Source of the DNA: an uncultured Lachnospiraceae bacterium
Lineage (GTDB): Bacteria; Bacillota; Clostridia; Lachnospirales; Lachnospiraceae
Direction of reading: 5' to 3'
Length of the DNA stretch: 38,231 nucleotides
NCBI GenBank assembly: GCA_910587635.1
Contig: CAJUNB010000001.1
Location: 1 to 38,231 of the forward strand
The notes under the pieces were generated by a model. The model made no database searches, was not told the origin of the DNA, and saw only the letters and a list, made by a program, of their open reading frames with translations. This document shows, in pieces, positions 7,107-15,051 of the stretch (position 1 is the stretch's first letter; every line of letters starts with the position of its first letter). The translations under genes were made by a program, and so were the position numbers.

Positions 7107-8079
7107 ACAAACCTCTCACAGATACTTCACCTGCATATACATTCACGGTGCTGCCGTCTTCTCTTTCCACAAGCAGCTCCCCCACACGATTCATCCCTCT
7201 GGAAATGCCCGTATACTCTCCCTTTGGATCCAAGATACGTACTTCTCTGTCCATACTGATCAGATGCGCATTATAACTGTCCAGAATCCCGCTTAAATCT
7301 CCTGTCTCAAGAAACTGTTCATAATCTTTTTCAAAATATTCCATGACCCGGGCAATGAGCTTACTCCTGCCGATCGGTCTGCCGGTTTCCAGGCTGAGAG
7401 ATGTGGCCGTCTCCCGGATTTCTTCCGGGATTTCTGTCAGATTCACATTGATTCCGATACCTACTACAACATAATGAATGCAGTCCTGTTCTACGCTCAG
7501 GCTCATCTCCGTCAAAATGCCCACGATTTTTTTGCCATTGATAATAATATCATTGGGCCATTTAATAGAAGCAGTCAACCCGGTCTCCTCTTCTATCGCC
7601 TTCGCCACGCTGTGCGCTGCCACCAGTGTCAGCATGGAGGCCTCATCAGGAGGAAACTCCGGTTTCAGAATAAAAGTCATGGATATCATCGTGCCGCTGC
7701 TCTGCTGCCAGGAGCGTCCCCGTCTTCCTTTTCCGGCAGTCTGCATATCAGCCACTACAAGTGTTCCGCTTTCCGCTCCCTCTTCTGCCAGTCGTTTCGC
7801 CTGGGTATTGGTAGAGTCTGTTTCCTCGAAATAGACCACCTGTCGTCCAAGCCATTTCGTTCTCATACAGCTGGCTATTTCACTTTCCGATAAAATATCG
7901 GGAACACTCTTCAGATAGTATCCTCTGCGGGGCACAGAAACGATCTCATAGCCCTCATCTTTTAATCCATTGATGACCTTCCATACAGCAGTCCGGGACA
8001 CACCAAATCTGACGCACAGCTCCTGCCCTGATACATAACCCTCTGTCTCTTTGAGCAAAGTCAGTATTTCCGTTTTCAC
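7093..8079 (-). CDS. birA: Biotin-[acetyl-CoA-carboxylase] ligase with HTH domain
   Basis: It activates biotin to biotinyl-AMP and attaches it to biotin-dependent carboxylases. The N-terminal winged helix-turn-helix (about 10-60, 'GVSRTAVWKVINGLKDEGYEI') also allows it to act as the biotin-responsive repressor. The ligase core has 'TAGKGRRGRSW' (114-124) and 'KWPNDI' (173-178), which bind biotinyl-AMP. A C-terminal SH3-like domain follows. Length is 328 residues, normal for the bifunctional class. The start is GTG at 8079, overlapping the argF stop by 4 bp (GTGA), so translation is coupled. No biotin synthesis or transport gene lies in the window, so its regulatory targets are elsewhere. Confidence 0.95.
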   Translation of the reverse strand: MKTEILTLLKETEGYVSGQELCVRFGVSRTAVWKVINGLKDEGYEIVSVPRRGYYLKSVPDILSESEIASCMRTKWLGRQVVYFEETDSTNTQAKRLAEEGAESGTLVVADMQTAGKGRRGRSWQQSSGTMISMTFILKPEFPPDEASMLTLVAAHSVAKAIEEETGLTASIKWPNDIIINGKKIVGILTEMSLSVEQDCIHYVVVGIGINVNLTEIPEEIRETATSLSLETGRPIGRSKLIARVMEYFEKDYEQFLETGDLSGILDSYNAHLISMDREVRILDPKGEYTGISRGMNRVGELLVEREDGSTVNVYAGEVSVRGLYGYV

Positions 8080-9065
8080 ACATCTGCTCCCAGGGTGGCT
8101 GCCATCACGGCTTTGATCGTATGCATTCGATTTTCCGCTTCATCAAACACAGCCGATCTGGAAGATTCAAACACCTCATCGGTCACTTCCATCTCCGTAA
8201 TGCCAAACCGTTCTCCCATCTCTTTGCCTATTTTTGTTTTCAGATCATGAAAAGCGGGCAGACAATGAAGAAAGATTGCTCCTCCTGCCCGCTCCATTGC
8301 TTTTTTATTTACCTGATAGGGTGAAAGATCCCGTATTCTCTCTTCCCATACCTCATCCGGTTCTCCCATGGAGACCCACACATCCGTACAGATCACATCT
8401 GCTCCCTGCACTGCCTCAGGATCTTCGGAAAGAGTAATGGAACCACCACTCTCCCGGGCAATCGTCCGACATGTCTCTACCAGCTTCTCATCCGGGAAAT
8501 ATTTGGCCGGTGCGCAGGCTGTAAAATGAAGTCCCAGCTTCGCACAGACCACCATATAGGAATTGCCCATATTGTAACGGGCATCCCCCATATAAGTCAG
8601 TCTCACACCTTCCAGCTTCCCCAGATACTCCCGAATCGTCAGCATATCCGCCAGCATCTGTGTGGGATGAAACTCGTTTGTCAGTCCGTTCCATACCGGG
8701 ACACCTGCATACTTTGCAAGCTCTTCTACGACCTCCTGTCCGAAACCCCGATATTCGATGCCTTCGTACATCCGGCCAAGTACCCTGGCTGTATCGGCAA
8801 TGCTCTCCTTTTTCCCGATCTGGGAACCTGACGGGTCCAAATAAGTAGTTCCCATCCCCAGATCGTGCGCTGCTACCTCGAAAGAACATCTTGTCCTCGT
8901 ACTCGTCTTCTCAAAAATAAGCGCCACATTCTTACCCGTAAGGCAGTTTACAGGAACTCCCTGTTTCTTTTTCGCTTTCAATCTGGCTGCCAGATCGAGC
9001 AAATAGATGATTTCTTCCCGGGAATAATCCAGTAATTTTAAAAAATGACGTCCTTTTAAATCCAT
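8076..9065 (-). CDS. argF: Ornithine carbamoyltransferase
   Basis: It makes citrulline from ornithine and carbamoyl phosphate in arginine synthesis. At 329 residues it has the family length. The carbamoyl-phosphate motif 'STRTRC' is at 55-60, 'HPTQ' at 133-136, the ornithine-side 'SMGEPDE' appears in the second domain, and 'HCLPA' with the catalytic Cys is near 270. A catabolic role (ArcB) cannot be excluded from sequence alone, but no arc genes are near. Start: the ATG at 9065 follows GAGGATGGG. The frame is open further upstream, but only with non-family residues. It is the first gene of the argF-birA-coaX-dusB run. No other arg genes are in the window. Confidence 0.94.
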   Translation of the reverse strand: MDLKGRHFLKLLDYSREEIIYLLDLAARLKAKKKQGVPVNCLTGKNVALIFEKTSTRTRCSFEVAAHDLGMGTTYLDPSGSQIGKKESIADTARVLGRMYEGIEYRGFGQEVVEELAKYAGVPVWNGLTNEFHPTQMLADMLTIREYLGKLEGVRLTYMGDARYNMGNSYMVVCAKLGLHFTACAPAKYFPDEKLVETCRTIARESGGSITLSEDPEAVQGADVICTDVWVSMGEPDEVWEERIRDLSPYQVNKKAMERAGGAIFLHCLPAFHDLKTKIGKEMGERFGITEMEVTDEVFESSRSAVFDEAENRMHTIKAVMAATLGADV

Positions 9066-9092
9066 AGTCCCATCCTCTGCATCAATCAATTC

Positions 9093-9140
9093 TACCCTCA
9101 GTGAACATGGGAACACACGTCCTCTTGTTCACTGAGGGTA
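9093..9140. repeat. Perfect 15-bp palindrome, intergenic repeat family
   Basis: Arms TACCCTCAGTGAACA (9093-9107) and its exact reverse complement (9126-9140) surround an 18-nt loop. A related sequence begins at 38076 at the other end of the window, with about 23 of 27 bases matching. It sits between the SPFH stop and argF. It may end transcription from the SPFH side or be a REP-like element. Confidence 0.7.
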
Positions 9141-9146
9141 ATATGA

Positions 9147-10085
9147 TCACTTATTATCCATAACTTCCTTAAAAGATGTCGCCAATCCTGCCAGTCCCTG
9201 AATTTCGGAAGGAATGATAATCTTGGTCGCTTTGCCGTCTGCTGCTCTCTCAAAAGCTTCCAGACTCTTTAAGCGTAGTACAGATTCATCCGCTCCTGCT
9301 TCCCGGATAAAACGCAGACCATCTGCCGTAGCTTTCTGCACTTTCAGAATCGCTTCTGCTTCACCTTCTGCCTCTCGGATCATCTTTTCTTTCTGTGCTT
9401 CTGCCCGGAGGATCGCAGACTGTTTCTCTGCTTCTGCTTCCAGAATGACAGATTCTTTCTTACCTTCTGCCACAAGCACTGTAGATTTCTTTTCTCCTTC
9501 TGCCCGGAGAATTGCTTCACGACGTTCCCGCTCTGCTTTCATCTGTTTCTCCATGGAATCTCGAATCGCAGCAGGAGGAATAATATTTTTCAGCTCTACA
9601 CGATTTACTTTGATACCCCAGGGATCTGTTGCAATATCCAGGGAAGAACGCATCTTTGTATTGATCACCTCTCTGGAAGTCAGTGTCTGATCCAGCTCCA
9701 TTTCACCTATGACATTACGTAATGTGGTCGCTGTCAGATTCTCAATGGCCATAATCGGATTTTCCACACCGTATGCAAACAGCTTCGGATCGGTAATCTG
9801 AAAAAATACCACCGTGTCAATCTGCATCGTTACATTGTCCTTTGTAATAACAGGCTGTGGAGCAAAATCTACTACCTGTTCCTTTAAAATGACCTTTTTC
9901 GCCACCTTGTCAATAAAAGGCACCTTAAAATGGATTCCCACTGCCCAGGTCCCCTGGTATGCGCCAAGACGCTCTACCACATAGGCATTTGCCTGAGGTA
10001 CAATACGGATACAAGATGCTGCTATCCAAAGTACGATCAGGAATAAAATCAATACGATAATACTGCCAACTCCGATTCCACTCAT
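9147..10085 (-). CDS. SPFH/band-7 family membrane protein (stomatin-like, QmcA-like)
   Basis: A 312-residue membrane-anchored scaffold protein. One N-terminal membrane helix (about 6-28) is followed by the SPFH domain (about 28-200, 'VPQANAYVVERLGAY', 'VKVNRVELKNI'-like segment). A long Ala/Glu/Lys-rich coiled coil (about 185-265, repeated 'AEGEKKS', 'AEAEKQS') comes next, and then a short tail. SPFH proteins organise membrane microdomains and bind proteases or other partners. This one pairs with the NfeD protein one base upstream, the standard partner of bacterial stomatin-like proteins. It is probably co-transcribed with NfeD from the promoter at 10581-10609. The precise physiological role is not visible. 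Confidence 0.92.
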   Translation of the reverse strand: MSGIGVGSIIVLILFLIVLWIAASCIRIVPQANAYVVERLGAYQGTWAVGIHFKVPFIDKVAKKVILKEQVVDFAPQPVITKDNVTMQIDTVVFFQITDPKLFAYGVENPIMAIENLTATTLRNVIGEMELDQTLTSREVINTKMRSSLDIATDPWGIKVNRVELKNIIPPAAIRDSMEKQMKAERERREAILRAEGEKKSTVLVAEGKKESVILEAEAEKQSAILRAEAQKEKMIREAEGEAEAILKVQKATADGLRFIREAGADESVLRLKSLEAFERAADGKATKIIIPSEIQGLAGLATSFKEVMDNK

Positions 10086-10086
10086 A

Positions 10087-10539
10087 TTACATTCCCTCTT
10101 TTCTTTCTTTTACAATTAATTTTACGCCCTGTATGGCCGTAATTTCCACCACTGCACCCACCGGAAATTTTGTAACATCTTCAGCAGCCCGTGCACTCCA
10201 CTCCTGGCCGCTTATCGTTATCTGGCCAATACCCTGCAAATTGTCAATTTCACTGATTACAATTGCCTGTTTTCCGATCAGACTCTCCGCATTGGTCTTG
10301 ACCCGGTCCTTATTAAAATACTTTACAGCAATCGGCCTCGTAAAAAATAAAAAAACAAGGGAAACCGCTATAAACAATGTATTCTGTGCCCAGAGCGGAA
10401 AGTTCAGAAGAGCCGCTACCGTCGCCGCCAGTGCGCCAATTGCGAACCAAATGGAAGAAAGTCCCAGCGTAGCGATCTCTACCACAAGACAAGCTACCAG
10501 AACTATCAGCCATACAACTGCCATATTCCAGTTAAACAC
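10087..10539 (-). CDS. NfeD family membrane protein
   Basis: A 150-residue protein with two to three closely spaced membrane helices (about 5-75) and a C-terminal OB-fold NfeD domain (about 85-148, 'LIGKQAIVISEI', 'GQITISGQEWSARA', 'VGAVVEITAIQGVKLIV'). This is the short NfeD1b type, without the N-terminal ClpP-like protease. Such proteins are encoded beside SPFH proteins and are thought to assist them in the membrane. Start: a GTG at 10539 with AAGGGG seven bases upstream. The neighbouring ATG ATG is in another frame. Confidence 0.9.
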   Translation of the reverse strand: MFNWNMAVVWLIVLVACLVVEIATLGLSSIWFAIGALAATVAALLNFPLWAQNTLFIAVSLVFLFFTRPIAVKYFNKDRVKTNAESLIGKQAIVISEIDNLQGIGQITISGQEWSARAAEDVTKFPVGAVVEITAIQGVKLIVKERKEGM

Positions 10540-10580
10540 ACATCATTTCCCCTTTCTCCAAATTTGTATTTTATTTTTCT

Positions 10581-10609
10581 ATCTTACTATATTACGCATT
10601 TTCATTCAA
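10581..10609 (-). promoter_or_regulatory. Promoter of the NfeD-SPFH pair
   Basis: TTGAAT (10609-10604), 17 bp, TAAGAT (10586-10581) on the minus strand, about 40 bp before the NfeD start. Confidence 0.5.
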
Positions 10610-10763
10610 GTAAAACCGTAGAAATCAGAAGATGGAGAAATTTTCTATATGGATTCAGGCATCAAAATCTATCCAGATCGAGCAGGGGAACGCCTCTCTC
10701 CACTGCTCACGCGCCGGACGCGTACAGCTTTCGCTGCTAATTTCCTTACGCGCCTGTGTGTAT
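10610..10763. other. Gene-free stretch before NfeD promoter
   Basis: No gene. A GC-rich stretch (about 10710-10760, with CGCGCC, GACGCGTAC and ACGCGCC) loosely resembles the repeat family seen at 20057 and 34771. The similarity is too weak to be sure. Confidence 0.3.
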
Positions 10764-10792
10764 AAAAAAAGGAAAGCCCATCCGGGCTTCCC
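10764..10792 (-). terminator. Terminator of the cell-wall hydrolase gene
   Basis: Minus-strand stem GGAAGCCC/GGGCTTTCC with a short loop, followed by seven T residues. It is 109 bp after the stop of the gene at 10901. Confidence 0.8.
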
Positions 10793-10900
10793 TTCTTTCT
10801 ATCTCTATATATAACTCCATCTTACCCACAGCGAACATATAACACGGTTCAGAGCACACGTTCTCCTTTTCTTTTAGGGTATAATTCTTATTTCAACATT

Positions 10901-12049
10901 TTACCAGAATACATGGCTGCCGATAACGAGTCCGTCATGATTGCCTGCCCTTCTGAAATGTGTAGCGCCTCCTACATTGGACGCTCCTGCTATCGCTTCC
11001 CGTGCCGCCTGCAGACAACTGTCTCTGACACCTGCCTCCAGCCGCTTCGCTACTTTTCCATTGCCTGCCGGTGTGAACTGTCCCGAAGCGTAGATAACAC
11101 CGGAAATAGTATTTGGATAACCGCCGCTACGCACCCGGTTCATAACCACCGCCCCCACAGCAAGCTGTCCTTCATAGGGCTGATTTCCTGCTTCACACTG
11201 TATCAGCGCTGCCAAAAGCTCCTCATCAGAAGCCCCTACAGGAACCGCTCCCCGATTCTCTGTCTGCTTTGCTTTGGCTGCATCGGCTTTACGCTTCTCT
11301 TCCTGCTCTTTTTCTTCCCGTTTCTTGATTTCTTCCATGGTTTCCCCGGCATCAATGACAAAATCTATTTTGGTATATTCCGCAGAAACATACCCTATGT
11401 CTCCTTCATACTCCACACTGATCCACTCATCATCAATGACTTCCAGTGCCTTCAGTTTGTCATTTTTACCAATCAGACCCCATACGCCTGCATCGGATTC
11501 CGGTTCCATTCTGATACGCAGAGTTTCTGCCTCTATTGTAGCCACCAGATTGCCCAGATCCTGAGCCATCTCCTCTGCTTCCTCACCGAATAATAGATAC
11601 TCGTCCTTCGTCCATCCTGTTACATTACCGGATTTCAACTTCGTCCAACCGTTACGTCTCTCTAAAATCTCGCCACCGCAATCACTGTAAAGCTTGCCTA
11701 CCCGATCGGAATCTTCGTCGGCTTCTTTCCTTACATTCACTGCGTTTTCAACATTTGCCATAACCAGGTTGGACTTCTCCGCGTCATCTTCTTCCGACGA
11801 CGTGTCCTCATCCTCATTCTTTTCCGCACTTTCTGCACTGTGCGAGGCAACTGCAGTTTCTACTGCGGTACTGCTCTTCACACATTCCACTACCAGATCC
11901 GCATCCAGGATTTCCGCTCCGCCTGCATTAACCAATTGTAAACTTTCTGTGCTGCCGGCGATAGCATTTACCTGCAAAAGCCCAAACGCGGCCACTCCCA
12001 TCAACATCCCTGTCAGTCGGCGCAGCAGCCTCTTGCCTTTCTTCTTCAT
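10901..12049 (-). CDS. Secreted cell-wall hydrolase: two SH3 domains plus SleB domain
   Basis: A 382-residue exported protein. A basic N-terminus and hydrophobic stretch (about 1-32, ending near 'VNAIAG') form a signal peptide. A Ser/Glu-rich linker follows. Two bacterial SH3 domains come next (about 90-150, 'NVRKEADEDSDRVGKLYSDCGGEIL', and about 175-240, 'LRIRMEPESDAGVWGLI'). After a charged linker comes a SleB/cell wall hydrolase domain (about 265-382) with 'LIQCEAGNQPYEGQLAVGAVVMNRV' and a final 'VIGSHVFW'. The conserved Glu after 'ALIQC' is the likely catalytic residue. SleB-type lytic enzymes open spore cortex or vegetative peptidoglycan. Start: the ATG at 12049 follows GGAGG by five bases. 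It has its own promoter and terminator. Confidence 0.9.
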   Translation of the reverse strand: MKKKGKRLLRRLTGMLMGVAAFGLLQVNAIAGSTESLQLVNAGGAEILDADLVVECVKSSTAVETAVASHSAESAEKNEDEDTSSEEDDAEKSNLVMANVENAVNVRKEADEDSDRVGKLYSDCGGEILERRNGWTKLKSGNVTGWTKDEYLLFGEEAEEMAQDLGNLVATIEAETLRIRMEPESDAGVWGLIGKNDKLKALEVIDDEWISVEYEGDIGYVSAEYTKIDFVIDAGETMEEIKKREEKEQEEKRKADAAKAKQTENRGAVPVGASDEELLAALIQCEAGNQPYEGQLAVGAVVMNRVRSGGYPNTISGVIYASGQFTPAGNGKVAKRLEAGVRDSCLQAAREAIAGASNVGGATHFRRAGNHDGLVIGSHVFW

Positions 12050-12068
12050 AACTGCCTCCAAAAATGTA

Positions 12069-12118
12069 TGTAACAAATTTGTACCAAAAATATTACGAAT
12101 TTGTTACTCATTTGGTAA
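12069..12118. promoter_or_regulatory. Possible operator: repeated GTAACAAATT motif
   Basis: The motif occurs as TGTAAC-N5-TGTACC (12069-12085) and, on the other strand, as GTAACAAATTCGTA within 12094-12107. In plus orientation the latter also reads TGTTAC-N5-TGGTAA (12102-12118). Both resemble the WalR/YycF box (TGTWAH-N5-TGTWAH), each with one poor position. They lie between the -10 element and the start codon of a cell-wall hydrolase, a class of WalR target in Firmicutes. The assignment is an inference. Confidence 0.4.
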
Positions 12119-12147
12119 ATAATAACAAAATTATTACCTATTGTCAA
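12119..12147 (-). promoter_or_regulatory. Promoter of the cell-wall hydrolase gene
   Basis: TTGACA (12147-12142), exactly 17 bp, TATTAT (12124-12119) on the minus strand. It is one of the strongest promoters in the window. Confidence 0.75.
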
Positions 12148-12189
12148 GTATGAACATTTTTGAGGCATTTTATACAGATTTTATTATGA

Positions 12190-12402
12190 AAGCCCCGGAC
12201 GGCGGCTGTATGGCTGGGTGTGTTTACACGCACGTCCATACAGACATCGGACGGGCAAGCCTGTATGAGTATGTAGGGCAATAGCCCGGAATACGAATAC
12301 CGGCGGCGATTGCGGCAGCACGAAGTGCGGAGCAATCGGCTTTCATACCCGAGCGATAACGGTCAGACACGATTGCCACAGCACGTAGTGCGGAGCAATC
12401 GG
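12190..12402. repeat. Cluster of hairpins with a duplicated 32-bp unit
   Basis: The units at 12307-12338 and 12370-12401 are near-identical direct repeats. Each is an inverted repeat (CGATTGC...GCAATCG) with an inner GCAC/GTGC stem. Further hairpins are TGTATGG...CCATACA (12207-12242), GGGC-aata-GCCC (about 12279-12290) and CCGG...CCGG. The cluster fills the space between the proC stop and the hydrolase promoter. No T-run marks a plain terminator, and it looks REP-like. Confidence 0.6.
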
Positions 12403-12406
12403 CTTA

Positions 12407-13198
12407 TTACAGCTTTCCGGCCCGCTCCACACAGGCAAGCAGCGCATCAATCACGGCTCCTCTCATTCCCTGCTCTTCCAATGTCCTAACACCCTGAATC
12501 GTCGTTCCTCCCGGCGAGCAGACCATATCTTTTAATTCTCCTGGATGTTTTCCCGTTTCCAGCAGCAGCTTCGCACTTCCTAAAACAGCCTGAGCCGCTA
12601 CCTCTATCGCCTGTCCTCTTGGCATCCCCGCAGCCACTCCTGCATCTGCCATCGCTTCCAGAAACATAAATACATAGGCCGGTGAACTGCCTGCAATGGC
12701 AGAAAAGGCATCTATCAGTCCCTCTCGGATAATGTAAGTTCTTCCAAGACTTCCCAGCAGCTCCAATACCAGCTCTCTCTCTGTTTCTGTAACATTCTGA
12801 TTGGCACAGACAGCGCTGCATCCTTCTCCTACCATTGCCGGCGTATTGGGCATACACCGCACCAGTTTGATCTCTTTTCCAAAAGCCTGTTCATACCACT
12901 CTATGCATTTGCCTGCTGCTATTGTAATAAGAAGGGTATTTGTCTTCACGATATCCCTGATCTGTCCTATGACATCTTCCAGATACTGCGGCTTGACAGC
13001 CAGAATTACCACATCCATACAGGCCACTTCCCTGTTGTCCAATGTAACGGCAATCCCATAGGTCTTAGCTATCCGTTCTGTCGTCTGCCGGGAAGCGGCA
13101 CTGCCAATGACCTCTTCTTTTTTTACAATGCCTTTTTCCAATATGCCACTGAGTATGGCTTCTCCCATATTTCCCAGGCCAATCATACCTATTTTCAT
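12407..13198 (-). CDS. proC: Pyrroline-5-carboxylate reductase
   Basis: It catalyses the last step of proline synthesis, NAD(P)H-dependent reduction of pyrroline-5-carboxylate. At 263 residues it is a normal length. The N-terminal Rossmann motif is 'GMIGLGNMGEAIL' (4-16), followed by 'VILAVKPQ' and 'RCMPNTPAMVGEG'. The C-terminal dimerisation and active-site region has 'SAIAGSSPAYVFMFLEAMADAGVAAGM' over about 165-191 and 'MVCSPGGTTIQGV'. The start ATG at 13198 has AGGAGG upstream and overlaps the RNA methyltransferase stop by 4 bp. It is the last gene of the dnaE-pfkA-trmH-proC run. Confidence 0.96.
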   Translation of the reverse strand: MKIGMIGLGNMGEAILSGILEKGIVKKEEVIGSAASRQTTERIAKTYGIAVTLDNREVACMDVVILAVKPQYLEDVIGQIRDIVKTNTLLITIAAGKCIEWYEQAFGKEIKLVRCMPNTPAMVGEGCSAVCANQNVTETERELVLELLGSLGRTYIIREGLIDAFSAIAGSSPAYVFMFLEAMADAGVAAGMPRGQAIEVAAQAVLGSAKLLLETGKHPGELKDMVCSPGGTTIQGVRTLEEQGMRGAVIDALLACVERAGKL

Positions 13199-13992
13199 AT
13201 TCCCTTCCTCCTTTGCCGCGCTGCTTCATACATAAGAATTGCCGCCGCCGCACCTGCATTTAGCGACTCCACTTTCCCCGCCATTGGGATTTTCATATAC
13301 ATATCCGCCAGTGCCGCTGTCTGCGCCCGCAGCCCGTTTCCTTCATTTCCGATCAGAAAGGCGCTGCCGCACCGGTAGTCACAGGCGTCATACTCTTTTT
13401 CTCCTTTCAGATGCGCAGCATAAACCCGAATCTTATTCTTCTGTAATTTTTGTATCGCATCTCCTGCCTTTTCCACATATACAAAGGGAACTCTGTAGAC
13501 TGATCCCATCGTGGCGCGCACCGCTTTGGAATTATAAACATCTGCGCTCTCACCGGCAAAAATCACACCGTCGATACCTGCTCCCTCTCCTGTACGAATC
13601 ATCGTCCCCACATTGCCAGGATCCTGGATATCTTCCAGAATGAGCAGCAGCGGATTTTTGCTTTTTAATAAATCAGGAAAAGTATAGTGGAACGCCTCCA
13701 CCACACAGAGAATGCCCTGTGGCGAACAGGTATCTGATATTTTCCGAAAAACTTCCGAAGATACTGTCTCACAGGACAATGCTGCCAGTTTTTCCATAAC
13801 AGCCCTCTTCTTCCCTTCTTCCGAACAGGAAAAAGATTCGGAAAGATACACTTCCCGAATCCGCTCCACCGGCGCTTCCAGAAACATTTTTATGCCTTCT
13901 GCCAGGAAGGCATCCGCCTCCCTGCGCGCCCTTGCTTTCTGTTGCATCCTCACAATCGATTTTATCCTTACATTTCCAGGACTGGTAATCAT
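13195..13992 (-). CDS. TrmH/SpoU-family RNA 2'-O-methyltransferase
   Basis: It transfers a methyl group from S-adenosylmethionine to a ribose 2'-OH of rRNA or tRNA. The 265-residue protein has an N-terminal substrate-binding domain (about 1-100, 'FLAEGIKMFLEA') and a SPOUT knot domain. Its three motifs are 'DPGNVGTMIRTGEGAGID' (124-141), 'LIGNEGNGL' (213-221) and 'IPMAGKVESLNAGAAAAILMYE' (235-256). The size and N-terminal domain resemble RlmB/TsnR-like 23S rRNA enzymes. The exact target nucleotide cannot be told. Start at 13992 with AGGAG six bases upstream. It lies 12 bp after pfkA and overlaps proC by 4 bp. Confidence 0.9.
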   Translation of the reverse strand: MITSPGNVRIKSIVRMQQKARARREADAFLAEGIKMFLEAPVERIREVYLSESFSCSEEGKKRAVMEKLAALSCETVSSEVFRKISDTCSPQGILCVVEAFHYTFPDLLKSKNPLLLILEDIQDPGNVGTMIRTGEGAGIDGVIFAGESADVYNSKAVRATMGSVYRVPFVYVEKAGDAIQKLQKNKIRVYAAHLKGEKEYDACDYRCGSAFLIGNEGNGLRAQTAALADMYMKIPMAGKVESLNAGAAAAILMYEAARQRRKGI

Positions 13993-14004
13993 AGGCTGCT
14001 CCTT

Positions 14005-14979
14005 TTATACTGATAAGACTTTACATACTTCAAACTGATATTCATTGATACCCTTCTGCATCGCCAACGCCTCTTCGATATCAAAATCCAGAAACTCTCC
14101 ATGCTGATATCCCACTACCCGGTTCGTCTTCCCCGCACAGAGAATATCTGCCGCATAGGCGCCCATAATCGATGCATAAAAGCGATCTTTGCAAGTGGGG
14201 CTTCCGCCTCTTTGCATATATCCCAGTATCGTTGCACGGGTTTCCAGGCCGGTTGCCGCTTCGATTCTACGGGCCATAGAGCCGGAATGTCCGATGCCTT
14301 CCGCATTGATAATGATATGGTGTGTCTTGCCCCGTTTTCTGTTGTTGATAATATTATTGACGAGCTGCTGTTCGTTATAATCGAACTTCTCAGGGATGAG
14401 GATATCCTCCGCGCCATTTGCCACGCCACACCAGAGCGCAATATAGCCGGCATTTCTTCCCATTACTTCAATGATACTGCATCTCTCATGAGACGAAGAC
14501 GTATCACGCACTTTGTCAATAGCATTCATCGCTGTATTGACGGCTGTGTCGAATCCGATTGTATATTCTGTACATGCAATATCCAGATCAATTGTGCCAG
14601 GCACACCGATCGTATTGATCCCATGCCGGGCAAGCGCCTGTGCTCCCCGATAGGAACCGTCGCCTCCGATGACTACAAGACCGTCAATCCCATGGGCACG
14701 GCAGATCTCAGCCCCTTTTGCCTGTCCTTCTTCTGTATGAAACTCGGGACATCTGGCCGTCCCCAGTATCGTCCCCCCCTGCTGTATCGTATCTGACACA
14801 CTTCTAGCTTCCATATCTATGATTTCTTCGTTCAGAAGACCCTGATAACCCTTTTTAATTCCTTTTACTTTTACTCCATTGCTCAGCGCTTTACGGACTA
14901 CCGCACGAATCGCTGCATTCATACCAGGTGCATCTCCACCGCTGGTCAGTACGCCGATTGTTTTGATATCCTTTGCCAT
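14005..14979 (-). CDS. pfkA: ATP-dependent 6-phosphofructokinase
   Basis: The committing step of glycolysis, fructose 6-phosphate to fructose 1,6-bisphosphate. At 324 residues it fits the bacterial allosteric tetramer type. 'GVLTSGGDAPGMNAAIRAVV' (9-28) and 'VVIGGDGSYRGA' (102-113) are clear. The Gly in GGDGS, rather than the Asp of GGDD, indicates ATP and not pyrophosphate as donor. The catalytic loop reads 'GTIDLDIACTEYTIGFDTA': the catalytic Asp131 is kept, but the usual Asn of TIDND is Leu. This variant seems common in related clostridia, though I recall that rather than see it. 'MGRNAGYIAL' follows. Start at 14979 with AGGAGG upstream, 72 bp after dnaE. Confidence 0.96.
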   Translation of the reverse strand: MAKDIKTIGVLTSGGDAPGMNAAIRAVVRKALSNGVKVKGIKKGYQGLLNEEIIDMEARSVSDTIQQGGTILGTARCPEFHTEEGQAKGAEICRAHGIDGLVVIGGDGSYRGAQALARHGINTIGVPGTIDLDIACTEYTIGFDTAVNTAMNAIDKVRDTSSSHERCSIIEVMGRNAGYIALWCGVANGAEDILIPEKFDYNEQQLVNNIINNRKRGKTHHIIINAEGIGHSGSMARRIEAATGLETRATILGYMQRGGSPTCKDRFYASIMGAYAADILCAGKTNRVVGYQHGEFLDFDIEEALAMQKGINEYQFEVCKVLSV

Positions 14980-15051
14980 GACGATTCCTCCTTATCCTTT
15001 CCTTATATTTTAAACTTTTTTTGTTCTGATTTCAATCATCTTCCCATTACT

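Noticed and set aside
9066..9116. Longer argF start
   Set aside because: The extra N-terminal residues are not family sequence and run into the palindrome. The ATG at 9065 has a good ribosome site.
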